From Fimbriimonadaceae bacterium (GTDB lineage Bacteria > Armatimonadota > UBA10988), in the NCBI GenBank assembly GCA_020850355.1, contig JADZEX010000004.1, forward strand, positions 1 through 64,000: a stretch of DNA of 64,000 bases, given 5' to 3'. Shown one piece after another: positions 35,801 to 43,577 of this stretch. Positions within the stretch are counted from its first letter, which is position 1. The number at the start of each line of letters is the position of its first letter. The position numbers and the translations under genes were made by a program. The notes under the pieces were generated by a model, which saw nothing but the letters and a program-made list of their open reading frames with translations, did no database searches and was not told where the DNA came from.

Positions 35801-36820
35801 CAGCAGCAGTTGGTCGCAGTCGAGCAGCGGATTGGCCAACAGCACGGCCCGCTGCAGTTCCACCAGCGCCCGGGCGCGTTCCCAGCCGGCGCGGTCGCCG
35901 CTGGTCAGCAAGGTCTGCAGCCGCGGCAGCTCGGCACTGGCCGCGGCGATCGCGGCCCGCTGGCCGGCAGCCTGCGGGTAGGCCGCGGGGAAGCTGACCA
36001 CCAGATCGTCCAGCGCACGCAGCAGCGCCGCCGGGTTGAGCAGCACGACGCTGCGGCTGACCGGGGCCCAGAGCGCGCTGGCCGCCAGCGCCGCGCGGTG
36101 CAGCTCGACCCAGGCCGGTTGGTCCAGCCGGGTCCGGGCGAGGTGGAGCTGGCTGGCCGTCGCGCGCAGGCCTGGCGCCTCGGGGCCGGCTGTCGCGGCG
36201 AGTTGTTCGATCACCTGCGTGCCGGCGGTCAGGTCGGCCGCCCAGTCGGCCTCGGCCGGAGGCAGTTGGAGGTGCCGTTGCGACCACTGGCTGACGCTCG
36301 ACTGCAGCGCCGGCTGCCGCAGCGCGACGTTGCGGTCGGGGTCGGCGGCGGCGTAGACTTCAACCTCGCTGAGGTGCAGCCAGATCTGCGCCGGGACGCG
36401 CACCCGCAGGTAGCGGCCGCTGGGGTGGTTCAGCTCCACCTCGATCCGCGGCGTGTCGGCCGTCTTGGCGGTCTGGCACCAGGCGCTGTTCCAGCTCACC
36501 TGATCGTCCGACAGCAGCAGCTCGAACCCGCTCAGGCGCTCCGGGATGTGGTTGGCGTAGAGCACCACCCGCACGAGGCTCTGGCGGCTGCCGAGATCGA
36601 CCTGCCACCACGGCCCGGTGTCCTGATTGGTGTGGTGCCCGAAGCCCTGCGTGCGGTTGCCGTCGACCACGCCGGCGGCGTCTTCGGCCGGGCGCACTCC
36701 GCCGGGCGCGCTGGCCCGCAGGGCGACGACCGCCGTCTGCCAGGCCGCCTGCTCCGCCGGCGTGACGGCCCCCGCCGCGCTGACACCCAGCCAGATCACG
36801 ATCCAACCAAGGTCTCGCAT
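32852..36820 (-). CDS. Discoidin-HzsA-like propeller-dihaem-SUMF1 fusion protein
   Basis: 1322 residues with a signal peptide (LGWIVIWLGVSAAGAV). In order: an F5/8-type-C module (about 35-160), a helical spacer (170-350), and a beta-propeller/HZS-alpha-like region (360-770) with YDACYLPNGEILYSST, HNWCPTVMNDGKILYLRWEY, YWPNGVFFARP, GHHGVARMGELVLFD and VPRGTVKSLRV. Two c-type haem sites follow (CVGCH at about 803, CVPCH at about 853). A Pro-rich linker leads to a formylglycine-enzyme/SUMF1-like domain (about 1040-1310; GFWLGRTEVTNQQYAQF, LPSEAEWEYAARAG, NPWGLQDTAGNVAEW, RGGSWRD). HzsA-type proteins of this architecture are known from Planctomycetes. Hydrazine synthesis is not implied. GGGAGG precedes the ATG. 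Confidence 0.85.
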   Translation of the reverse strand: MRDLGWIVIWLGVSAAGAVTPAEQAAWQTAVVALRASAPGGVRPAEDAAGVVDGNRTQGFGHHTNQDTGPWWQVDLGSRQSLVRVVLYANHIPERLSGFELLLSDDQVSWNSAWCQTAKTADTPRIEVELNHPSGRYLRVRVPAQIWLHLSEVEVYAAADPDRNVALRQPALQSSVSQWSQRHLQLPPAEADWAADLTAGTQVIEQLAATAGPEAPGLRATASQLHLARTRLDQPAWVELHRAALAASALWAPVSRSVVLLNPAALLRALDDLVVSFPAAYPQAAGQRAAIAAASAELPRLQTLLTSGDRAGWERARALVELQRAVLLANPLLDCDQLLLVRRRADRLGLPANWQSNCVLPRSGYGNDLATLDLRHLAAPLRTVYRPAGDAFVGDVELHPSGQRLLLSQSHPQQPWQVYELPLRAGQAGPPRQVTPDLGADINNYDACYLPNGEILYSSTAPMVAVPCVNGSTAVANLFRLGADGSSRQLCFDQEHNWCPTVMNDGKILYLRWEYADLPHSNSRILFSMNPDGTQQMAVYGSSSYWPNGVFFARPVPGRPTQVVGIVTGHHGVARMGELVLFDFAKGRQEASGVVQRIPGWGQPVEPVVADQLVDSSWPKFLHPWPLGRSDGRGSGKFFLTAMQPAPGQPWGIYLVDVFDNLLLLREEPGYALLEPQPLQATRPAPVIPDKVNLQRKDGLVFLADIYAGPGLAGVPRGTVKSLRVLSYTYGYRGMGGLYGTIGLDGPWDVRRVLGTVPVESDGSAFFRVPANVPLAVQPLDAQGQALQQMRSWFTAMPGETISCVGCHESQNDAPGARRTLAARQAPTDLTTWYGQARGFAYANEVQPILDRRCVPCHNGSTTHQGQALFTLRGDEPVRDWKSIMPGHAGEWGGRFSRSYINLHRYVRHPGIESDMHTLAPLDYHASTTELVQTLRKGHQGVTLEREEWDKLIAWIDLNTPFHGDWATIAGDSARSCELRRAEQRKTYAGVDELHLGPPPLSGSPAAPQASVSDPPPAALPALQVTAAGAPRPTRTLDLGGGVTLELVWIPAGEGLVGSAAGPADERPATIVRQPRGFWLGRTEVTNQQYAQFDPRHDSRRESKQGYQFGVLGYPLFQPTQPVVRVAWQRAVDFCRWLGQRSGEVAELPSEAEWEYAARAGSATPFWWGAAAGDFAPYANLADAKTRELASDPYTPDTPLRNPGEYDDWLPKDAQVNDGALVSAAVGQYRPNPWGLQDTAGNVAEWTRSLDRPYPYDPADGREDLAAAGQRVVRGGSWRDRPQRATASFRLAYQPWQGVYNVGFRVLLRETGRPQVAAGGNH

Positions 36821-36850
36821 CGCCACCTCCCGCCACGGGCTGGCGGCTGC

Positions 36851-36880
36851 ACTGTAGCACAGACGGACCCCGTGAGTCGA
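36851..36880 (-). promoter_or_regulatory. Promoter of the HzsA-like fusion gene
   Basis: Minus strand: TCGACT (36880-36875), an 18-bp spacer, TACAGT (36856-36851) with TG upstream as an extended -10. Confidence 0.5.
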
Positions 36881-36893
36881 TCCGCCGCGGCGG

Positions 36894-36922
36894 TTGACGG
36901 GCCGGCGGCGGGCGGCTATTGT
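36894..36922 (+). promoter_or_regulatory. Sigma70-type promoter of the GNAT gene group
   Basis: TTGACG at 36894-36899, a 17-bp spacer, and TATTGT at 36917-36922. It is divergent from the HzsA-like promoter. Confidence 0.75.
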
Positions 36923-36946
36923 GCCAACCCGGTGGAGGTGTCACCC

Positions 36947-37486
36947 GTGACCGTGGACCCGCTAGCTCTCGCCCCGACGACGCTCACCGCCGCCTGCGCC
37001 AAGGCCTGGATCGACGACCTGCTGACACTCGAGCAGACCCTGCGGGCGACGGCCGGCGAGACCTACGCGCCGGAGGGCTGGACCGCTGGGCAGTTTCTCA
37101 GCGAGCGGCCCGCCAAGTGGCAGTTGAGCCAGGTGATCCGCACCGACCAGGCCCTGCTGGCCTTCGTGATTGCCAGCGCCCCCGACCCCGCCACCGGCCA
37201 CCTGCACCGGGTCGGCGTACGGCCCGACTGCCAGCGCCACGGGCTGTTCCGCCGCTGCTGCGGGGCGACCGTGGCCGCGGCCCGCGAGCTGGGGCTGCAG
37301 CGGCTGACCTGCACTCTGACCGCGGCCAACACCCGGATGGCCGCCGCCCTGGAGCAACTCGGCTGGCAGCGCTTCGACGCGGCTGGCCTGACCGACTTCG
37401 CCGCGGCGCACGGCTTCAGCGTCGCGCAGGACGAGCTGTGGACCGCCGCCGGTCGGTTCCAGGCGCGCTGGCTGCCGCTGCGCTGA
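36947..37486 (+). CDS. GNAT-family N-acetyltransferase
   Basis: 179 residues from the GTG at 36947, with GGAGG six bases upstream. The acetyl-CoA site is HRVGVRPDCQRHGLFRRCC (R-x-x-G-x-x variant: QRHGLF), then LQRLTCTLTAANTRMAAALE and LGWQRFD, the standard GNAT tail. The substrate is unknown. It starts a group with an SGNH hydrolase (60 bases later) and a YbjN-like protein. Confidence 0.8.
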   Translation: MTVDPLALAPTTLTAACAKAWIDDLLTLEQTLRATAGETYAPEGWTAGQFLSERPAKWQLSQVIRTDQALLAFVIASAPDPATGHLHRVGVRPDCQRHGLFRRCCGATVAAARELGLQRLTCTLTAANTRMAAALEQLGWQRFDAAGLTDFAAAHGFSVAQDELWTAAGRFQARWLPLR

Positions 37487-37545
37487 GCCGGCCGCAGGAG
37501 CCGCGGCCGGCGCGGCGAAGCAGCCGGTCAACGAGGAGCCGTGCG

Positions 37546-38658
37546 ATGTCCAACCCACGACTGCTGGCGCCGCTCTGTGTCTCGGCGCTGGCCGGCCTGC
37601 TGAGCCCCCTGGCCGCCGCCCCGCGACAGCGTGAGGGCATCGAGTGGGTCGTCAGTTACCACTACAACGCCACCGACACCCGCCTGCCGCGCGTCTTGCT
37701 GGTCGGCGACAGCATCACCAACGGCTACCACAGCCTGGTCCGCGACAAGCTGGCTGGCGTCGCCAACGTCTCGTACCTGGCGACCTCGAAGTGCGTCACC
37801 GATGTCAGCTACCTGCGGCTGCTGTCCTACACGCTGGGCGAGTGCCCCTACCAGGTAGTGCACTTCAACAACGGCCTGCACAGCCTCGACACCGACCGGC
37901 CGACCTGGATCGCCGCGCTGCGCGACGCGTTTCGGGTGCTCCGCGAGGAGGGCGGCGGGGCCAAGCTCATCTGGGCCACGTCGACCCCGTTGAAGGACCC
38001 GGCGCTGACCGCCAAGGCAGTCGAGCTGAACGGCCTGGCCGCGCCGCTGGTGGCCGAGCTGGGCCTGCCGACCAACGACTTGTTCGCCTTGATGGACCCG
38101 CTGGACCGCGCGAAGTACTGGTCGGACACCTTCCACTACGGCAACGAGGGCAAGGAGCTGCAGGCGACCCAGGTGGTCGCCGCCGTGAAGCCCCTGCTGG
38201 CGGGCTTCCAGCCGCCGGCCGCCGCCGCGGGCGAGGCGCTCAAGAACGCGGGCTTTGAGACCGCGGGCGGCTGGAACCTCTACCCGCCGAAGCCCGAGGC
38301 CGGCACGCTGGAGTGGACCACCGACCGGCCGCACGGCGGGCAGCGCGCCGCCCGCGTCAACGCGCAGCAGGCGGGGGTCCAGTTCTATCAGCACGGGCCG
38401 CAGTTGGCCGCCGGCGGCAACTATCAGCTCGGCTTCTGGGCCCGGGCCGACCAGCCGCGGTCGATCAAGGTCCACCTGCGCACCCAGAAGCCGCCCTACG
38501 TCTTCTACGGCGAGGTAACCTGCGAGCTGACCGCGGAGTGGCAGGAGTTCCGCACGACATTCCAGCTCCCCGCCGACTACGACCCCGGGGCGCATGTGCT
38601 GTTCTTCAACCTCAGCAGCCCCGGCGTCTACGACTTCGACGACCTGCAACTGCACTGA
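37546..38658 (+). CDS. Secreted SGNH-hydrolase with C-terminal carbohydrate-binding module
   Basis: 370 residues with a signal peptide (LLAPLCVSALAGLLSPLAAA). RVLLVGDSITNGY is block I (Ser nucleophile); VVHFNNGLHSL is block III-like, and DTFHYGNEG supplies the Asp-x-x-His of block V. The last 140 residues (GGWNLYPPKPEAGTLEW to PGVYDFDDLQL) form a CBM4/9-like beta-sandwich ending in FDDLQL. It likely deacetylates or de-esterifies a plant or algal glycan. GAGGAG precedes the ATG. A second SGNH gene lies at 58756. Confidence 0.85.
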   Translation: MSNPRLLAPLCVSALAGLLSPLAAAPRQREGIEWVVSYHYNATDTRLPRVLLVGDSITNGYHSLVRDKLAGVANVSYLATSKCVTDVSYLRLLSYTLGECPYQVVHFNNGLHSLDTDRPTWIAALRDAFRVLREEGGGAKLIWATSTPLKDPALTAKAVELNGLAAPLVAELGLPTNDLFALMDPLDRAKYWSDTFHYGNEGKELQATQVVAAVKPLLAGFQPPAAAAGEALKNAGFETAGGWNLYPPKPEAGTLEWTTDRPHGGQRAARVNAQQAGVQFYQHGPQLAAGGNYQLGFWARADQPRSIKVHLRTQKPPYVFYGEVTCELTAEWQEFRTTFQLPADYDPGAHVLFFNLSSPGVYDFDDLQLH

Positions 38659-38705
38659 ACGGCAGCCCGTGGGGTATGTCATCGTAGTCGTAGCCGGAGA
38701 ACGCG

Positions 38706-40094
38706 ATGCCCATTTCATCTCAGACGATCTGCCAGTGGCTGGACGCCGCCAAGCTGAGCTACGCGGTCAGCCCCGACCAGAGCTACCTGATGCTGCCCTT
38801 CGCCGGGGTCACCGAAATGGTCCGGGTGATCGAGGAGGGTGAGGCGGTGGTCTTCCAGATCACCAACCTCCACAGCCTGACCACCGGCCCGCGCCGGGCG
38901 GCCTGCATGGAGTTCATGCTCGACCACAACTACCGCACCAAGATCGGCACTTTCTCGGTCGACAACAGCGACAACGAGGTGCGGCTGGAGGCCTTCCTGG
39001 CGGTCGAGGATACGACCTGCACGGCCAAGATGATCGAGCGCTACATCCGGGTCCTGGCCAGCGAGGCCCGCACGGCGGTAGCCCAACTCCGCGGTGTCGA
39101 GGCGGGCCAGAGCATCGCCGAAGTGGTCGGCGGCGAGCCCGGCAGCACGCCCCCCACGGAGTTCGAGGTCGGCGGTCTGCCGGCGGCGCCGGTCGAGGAG
39201 CAGGTCTGGCTGGAGCAGGTCCACGCCGCCTTCAGCGCGCAGTGCGCCAATGTCGAACTGACCGACCGCGTCGAGACGATGCGCGACACGGTCTGGCCGG
39301 CACTGCAGACCTTGCGCAGCGCCTCGGTGCAGGCCGGGCGCGAATACCTCACCCCGACCCTGGCGGCCGACCTCGGCCTGACCGCCGCCGAAGAGTACGT
39401 CGTGCTGTTCATGCTGGCGCGCCAGGCCAACGGCGACCGCAAGATCAACTTCAACGAACTCGACCGCGTCTACAGCCGCGGCGCGCAGTCCGGCGAGGGC
39501 GCGGCGGTGGCCAGCCGGCTGACCAGCCTCGAGGTGCTTGAGGCGGTCGACCATGACGACACCGAGCCGTTCCGGCTGACCCGCCGCTACCTGGACCCGC
39601 TGACCGCCCGGCTGCCGTTCACCCACCGGCCCTGGAAGGCCTTGCTGCGCGAAGCCGACCTGCCCGCGGAGGCGGTCTCCGAAGTGGCCTGGCTGGCGGC
39701 GGTGCGGCAGGTGGTCGAGATCGACCTCGCCGATCCGGGCGATCTGGCGGTGGTCGCGATGGTCCATGAGGAGGTCTGGCCAGCGCTGCAGCGGCTGCGC
39801 AAGAAGTCGCTGGTGGCGGGTCAGGCATTCCAGACTGCGCAACGCGTCGCCGAACTGGAGCTGAGCGCCGCCGAGGAGCTGCTGGTCGCCTACATCGGCG
39901 CCCGCGCGGTGACCGAGGACAGCCGGGTCTGGCTGCGCAGCATCGACGAGGTCCACTCCCCCGGTCTCGACAAGTCGGCGGCCGAGGCGGTGATCACCCG
40001 CCTGCTGGCCCTCAACGTACTGCGTTGCTGTGACGACGACGGCCAGGAACCGTACACCCTCGGCTCGGCCGGCGCTGCCTGGCGGCCGAGCTGA
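38706..40094 (+). CDS. YbjN-like domain plus two copies of a helical module
   Basis: 462 residues, no signal peptide. Residues 1-130 have the YbjN/secretion-chaperone-like pattern (LMLPFAGVTEMVRVIEEGEA, then CMEFMLDHNYRTKIGTFSVD, LEAFLAVEDTTCTAKMIERY). Then come two related modules of about 140 residues, 170-310 and 320-460: the first has VWPALQTLRSASVQAGREYL and AAEEYVVLFMLAR, the second VWPALQRLRKKSLVAGQAFQ and AAEELLVAYIGAR. Each ends in a charged DDDxxEP turn. The modules look like winged-helix or helical repeats. The function is unknown. The stop at 40094 is followed by a parS site and a strong hairpin. Confidence 0.7.
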   Translation: MPISSQTICQWLDAAKLSYAVSPDQSYLMLPFAGVTEMVRVIEEGEAVVFQITNLHSLTTGPRRAACMEFMLDHNYRTKIGTFSVDNSDNEVRLEAFLAVEDTTCTAKMIERYIRVLASEARTAVAQLRGVEAGQSIAEVVGGEPGSTPPTEFEVGGLPAAPVEEQVWLEQVHAAFSAQCANVELTDRVETMRDTVWPALQTLRSASVQAGREYLTPTLAADLGLTAAEEYVVLFMLARQANGDRKINFNELDRVYSRGAQSGEGAAVASRLTSLEVLEAVDHDDTEPFRLTRRYLDPLTARLPFTHRPWKALLREADLPAEAVSEVAWLAAVRQVVEIDLADPGDLAVVAMVHEEVWPALQRLRKKSLVAGQAFQTAQRVAELELSAAEELLVAYIGARAVTEDSRVWLRSIDEVHSPGLDKSAAEAVITRLLALNVLRCCDDDGQEPYTLGSAGAAWRPS

Positions 40095-40111
40095 CCCGCG
40101 TGTCGGCCGGC

Positions 40112-40127
40112 TGTTTCACGTGAAACA
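40112..40127. other. parS: parS, ParB-binding site
   Basis: TGTTTCACGTGAAACA matches the parS consensus exactly. It is intergenic, 17 bases after the YbjN-like gene and just before a terminator hairpin. Together with the near-perfect copy at 29376, it suggests this segment is close to the replication origin. Confidence 0.92.
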
Positions 40128-40159
40128 CGGGCCCGTGGTGCGCTGCACCACGGGCCCGT
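40127..40159. terminator. Bidirectional stem-loop between convergent genes
   Basis: Perfect 15-base arms (acgggcccgtggtgc and complement) with a gct loop. It separates the YbjN-like gene (+, ends 40094) from the tricorn-like gene (-, ends 40185). No T-tract on either side. Confidence 0.75.
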
Positions 40160-40184
40160 TGGCTCTCCAGCCGAGGCTGGCGCG

Positions 40185-43100
40185 TCAGCCTTTGGCCGCC
40201 GCCGCAAGCTGGTCCAGCACCGCTTTCACGGCGGCCTCGATCTGCCGGTCGCGGCCGGCTTCCTCATCGCCCGGGGTCGGCTCGACGACGATGTCAGGCA
40301 CGCAGGGGTTGTTCTCCTGGTTGACGTGGTCGGTCACGCGGTACCAGCCGCGGCCAGGCAGGCGCAGCGAGCTGCCATCCAGGAGGGTCGTGCCGCCGGT
40401 GCTGATCACGCCGCCGTAGGTCCGCGTGCCGACCACCGGGCCGCGCTTCAGGACCTGGAAGGCGTGGGAGAGGATCTCGGCGTTGCTGACCGACTGCCCG
40501 TTGCAGAGCAGCGCCAGCGACTTGCTCCAGATCGGCGCCAGCAAGCGGCTGGTGGGGTAGCCTTTGCCGCCGTCGCGGGGGATGGTGTAGGCGTGCGGCC
40601 GGGCCATCACTTGCGCCAGCAAGAGGTCGGCGGTCCAGCCGCCGCCGTTGAAGCGGACGTCGATCAGCAGCCCCTCGCGGCCGTTGCCCGCCGCGAAAAG
40701 GTCCTGCTCGAACTTTTTCAGGCTGGGCTCATCCATCGCCGGGAGCCAGGTGTACCCGAGCTTGCCGCCACTCAGCTTGACGGTCAGCGCGCGCATCCGG
40801 CGGATCCAGTCCTCCTCGCGCAGGCGGTCGATCTCGCCGACGCCGACCGGCCGCAGGCTGACGCTGCGCTCCTTGCCGTCCTTGTCGGCCACCAGCAGCG
40901 TGGTCGGCTTGCCGCCGGTCCCCAGGAGCAGCTCGCTGACATCCTGGCCGGCCCGGACCGCCGCGTCGTTGATCCGCAGCACCCGCTCACCAACCTCGAT
41001 CTTGCTGGACGCCTTGCTGGCCGGCGAAAAGGGCACCACCGCGGCGACCTTCAGGCCGCTGCCGCTGCGGTCGTTGTCCCACTCGACACCCAGCTCGCCG
41101 GCCTGCACGCCACCGCTGGCGGGGCGCGGCGAGCTGAAGCCCTGGTGGCTGGCGTTGAGCTCGCCCAGCAGGTCGTTGACCACGCCGTCGAAGTCGGCGC
41201 GGGTCGGCGCGGCGGCCGCCCGGGCGCGGTGCTTGTCGCCAACCTTGACCCAGTCGGCGCCATGCATCTGGGGGTCGTAGAACTGGTCTCCCATGATGTG
41301 CCAGACCGCGTCGTAGAGGTAAGCCCACTCGGCGGCGACGCTGCGGCGCACCGTCGCCTCGAAGTTGGCGGCGCTGACCGGGCCGCCCAGCGGCATGATC
41401 CCGCCCAGCTTGCCGTCGCCGCGGGCGAAGCGGATCTGGCGGCCGTCGGGGCTCCAGGTCGGGGCGCCGGCGCCAAGGCCTTGCGTCAACTGCCGCGGCG
41501 GACCGTCCCAGTTCTGGGCAAACAGCTCCCGCCGCCCGCCGCCGTCGCCGCAGTAGGCGAACTGCTTGCCGTCTGGCGATGCGATCAGCCAGCTCTCGTT
41601 GCCGATCGTCGAGGTCAGCCGGACCAGCCGCTCGCTCAGCCCGTCCCACTCGATCTCGACCTTCTTCGGCTCCGCCGGGGCTGTGCCGGGACCGCCGGGG
41701 CCACCCGGCCCGCCGGGCGCGCCAGCCGGCGGGCCAGCCGGTTTGGCCTCGGCCGGCTTGCCGTCCTTCGGGGCCTCGGCTGGCTTCGGCTTCGGCTTGT
41801 CGAAGTTGTCGTCGTCTTCGTCGTCGCGGTCGGCGCGGGTCTTCTCCCAGTCGGCCCGCCGCAACCAGACGAAGTAGGCGTCGACCTGCTCGTTCTCACG
41901 GTCGCTCAGGAACCCGAGCTTGCTGCCGTCGCCGCTCCAGCAGGGCGAGTAGTCGCTGCGCGGGTGCTGGCTGACGTTGACCGGCTCGCCGCCGGCGGCC
42001 GGGATGATGAACACATCGGCGTTGTAGTCGTCGTCGCTGCGAGCGAAGGCGATCCAGCGGCTGTCCGGCGACCAGGCCACGTCGGGCGATGACCAGTGCC
42101 GGAACAGCACCTTCTCGTTCTTGAGGTCGGGATCGGCCACCACCAGGTCGCCCTTGCCGCGGATGAAGCTGACCTTCTTGCCGTCCGGCGAGTACTGCAG
42201 ACCGAACTCGTTCGGTGCGCTGGTGGTGCGCCGCGTCGTCTCCAGCTTGGCGCTCCGCCGCAGGCGGGGCTCGTTGGGATCGGCGCTGGTGATGCTGAAG
42301 AGCTCGTTCTGCCGGTACTGGTCGCTGCTGTACCAGAGGGTCTTGCTGTCGGGGCTCCAGGCCAGGCTGCCCTCTTCCCACGGCGTGTCCGTGAGCTGCG
42401 TCGTCGGGCCGCCGTCGGGGTAGCGGGTGACGTACAGGTCGCCGCGAATCACGTAGGCGACTTCCTTGCCGGACGGCGCCACGGCGTACTCGCCAAAGCC
42501 GCTGGTGATGCTGCGGTAGATCTCGGTCGGGTCGGCGCGGTCGACCGGGACGGTGACCGGCACGACCGCCGACTTGCCGGTCGCCGGGTCGAGCAGCCAG
42601 ATCTGGTCCTGCTGCTCAAAGGCAATGCTCCCGGTGCGCCGCGCGCTGCTGGGGTTGCGAACCGGTTCGTCGAAGCTGGTGACCGCCGTCGCCTCCCCGC
42701 CGGCCAGGGCGGTCTTCCAGAGGTTGCGCACCCCGCCGCGGTCGCTGACGAAGTAGACGGTCTGGCCATCGACCGACCAGAGCGGCTGCGTGTCGACCGC
42801 CTGGTGCGTGGTGAGCGGCTTGTAGACGCCGGTCTTGAAGTCGTGGACCCAGACGTCCTCGGACGAACCACCGCTGTACTGCCGCCGATTCGAGGACGAG
42901 ATGCCGCGCACGAAGAGCATCTTGGTGCCGTCGGGCGACCACTGCCCCTGGCTGCCCTCGCCCCGTTGCACCAGCTTCGGGGTGCCGCCGGTTACCGGCA
43001 CGCTGCACTCCAGGCGGTGTGGCCCGACCCCTGGCCCGTAGCGCCGCGAAGCGAACAGCAGCTCCTGGCCGTCAGGGGTGAAGTCGCTGCAACCGTCGGC

Positions 43101-43427
43101 GCCGGGATGGTAGGTGACCCGCCGCAGTTCGCTGCCGTCGATCTTGAGCAGCCAGACATCGGCGTTGCCGCTGCGGGTCGAGCCGAACGCCAGCCATTGC
43201 CCGTCGGGCGAGAAGACTGGGTTGACGTCCTCGGCCGGGTGGTCGGTCAGACGCTCCGCCCGGCCGCCCTTGCTGGGCACGATCCAAATGTCGGCCTTGT
43301 ACGAAAAGGCCAGTTGCGAGCCATCGGGGGAGAGGGCCGGGTCGTGCACGAAGCGGGCCAGCCCCTGCGCCGCCAGCGGCGTCGCCAGGAGCATTCCCGC
43401 CAGCAGCGCGGCGGACAGACGAGGCAT
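40185..43427 (-). CDS. Secreted tricorn-protease homologue
   Basis: 1080 residues with a signal peptide (LSAALLAGMLLATPLAA). The first 600 residues form two beta-propellers with repeated SPDG turns (FSPDGQWLAFGS, WSPDGTKMLFVR, WSPDSRWIAFARS). An acidic/Pro-rich linker follows (DDEDDDNFDKPKPKPAE, then GGPGGPGGPG). Then come a second propeller edge, a helical cap, a PDZ-like domain (about 790-860), and the S41-type peptidase core with the nucleophile S981 in GQSVSNAEI. Tricorn trims peptides released by other proteases; secreted bacterial versions are common. GGAGA precedes the ATG. Confidence 0.9.
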   Translation of the reverse strand: MPRLSAALLAGMLLATPLAAQGLARFVHDPALSPDGSQLAFSYKADIWIVPSKGGRAERLTDHPAEDVNPVFSPDGQWLAFGSTRSGNADVWLLKIDGSELRRVTYHPGADGCSDFTPDGQELLFASRRYGPGVGPHRLECSVPVTGGTPKLVQRGEGSQGQWSPDGTKMLFVRGISSSNRRQYSGGSSEDVWVHDFKTGVYKPLTTHQAVDTQPLWSVDGQTVYFVSDRGGVRNLWKTALAGGEATAVTSFDEPVRNPSSARRTGSIAFEQQDQIWLLDPATGKSAVVPVTVPVDRADPTEIYRSITSGFGEYAVAPSGKEVAYVIRGDLYVTRYPDGGPTTQLTDTPWEEGSLAWSPDSKTLWYSSDQYRQNELFSITSADPNEPRLRRSAKLETTRRTTSAPNEFGLQYSPDGKKVSFIRGKGDLVVADPDLKNEKVLFRHWSSPDVAWSPDSRWIAFARSDDDYNADVFIIPAAGGEPVNVSQHPRSDYSPCWSGDGSKLGFLSDRENEQVDAYFVWLRRADWEKTRADRDDEDDDNFDKPKPKPAEAPKDGKPAEAKPAGPPAGAPGGPGGPGGPGTAPAEPKKVEIEWDGLSERLVRLTSTIGNESWLIASPDGKQFAYCGDGGGRRELFAQNWDGPPRQLTQGLGAGAPTWSPDGRQIRFARGDGKLGGIMPLGGPVSAANFEATVRRSVAAEWAYLYDAVWHIMGDQFYDPQMHGADWVKVGDKHRARAAAAPTRADFDGVVNDLLGELNASHQGFSSPRPASGGVQAGELGVEWDNDRSGSGLKVAAVVPFSPASKASSKIEVGERVLRINDAAVRAGQDVSELLLGTGGKPTTLLVADKDGKERSVSLRPVGVGEIDRLREEDWIRRMRALTVKLSGGKLGYTWLPAMDEPSLKKFEQDLFAAGNGREGLLIDVRFNGGGWTADLLLAQVMARPHAYTIPRDGGKGYPTSRLLAPIWSKSLALLCNGQSVSNAEILSHAFQVLKRGPVVGTRTYGGVISTGGTTLLDGSSLRLPGRGWYRVTDHVNQENNPCVPDIVVEPTPGDEEAGRDRQIEAAVKAVLDQLAAAAKG

Positions 43428-43542
43428 CCGGGTGATCTCCGATCTTTGCGGTAGTTTTGCACAGGGCCCGGCCGGGCGCAACCGCGCGGGGCAATCGCGC
43501 GCCGCGGCGGCGGCGGCCCCCGTCGCGGCGGCGTGCCGGCCG

Positions 43543-43571
43543 TTGACAAGCTCTGCGCCGGGTCGTACGGT
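43543..43571 (+). promoter_or_regulatory. Sigma70-type promoter placing the transcript start at the ABC permease ATG
   Basis: TTGACA at 43543-43548, a 17-bp spacer, TACGGT at 43566-43571. A start 7 bases later falls on the ATG at 43578, predicting a leaderless mRNA. Confidence 0.7.
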
Positions 43572-43577
43572 TCGCCT

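Noticed and set aside
32852-36820. Evidence for anammox hydrazine synthesis
   Set aside because: Only one HzsA-like chain fused to SUMF1 is present; no HzsB/HzsC or hydrazine dehydrogenase genes are nearby, and HzsA-like domains are widespread in non-anammox bacteria.
36821-36826. GTG start two codons upstream for the HzsA-like gene
   Set aside because: That GTG lies within the GGGAGG-GTGG ribosome binding region; the ATG at 36820 is better placed.
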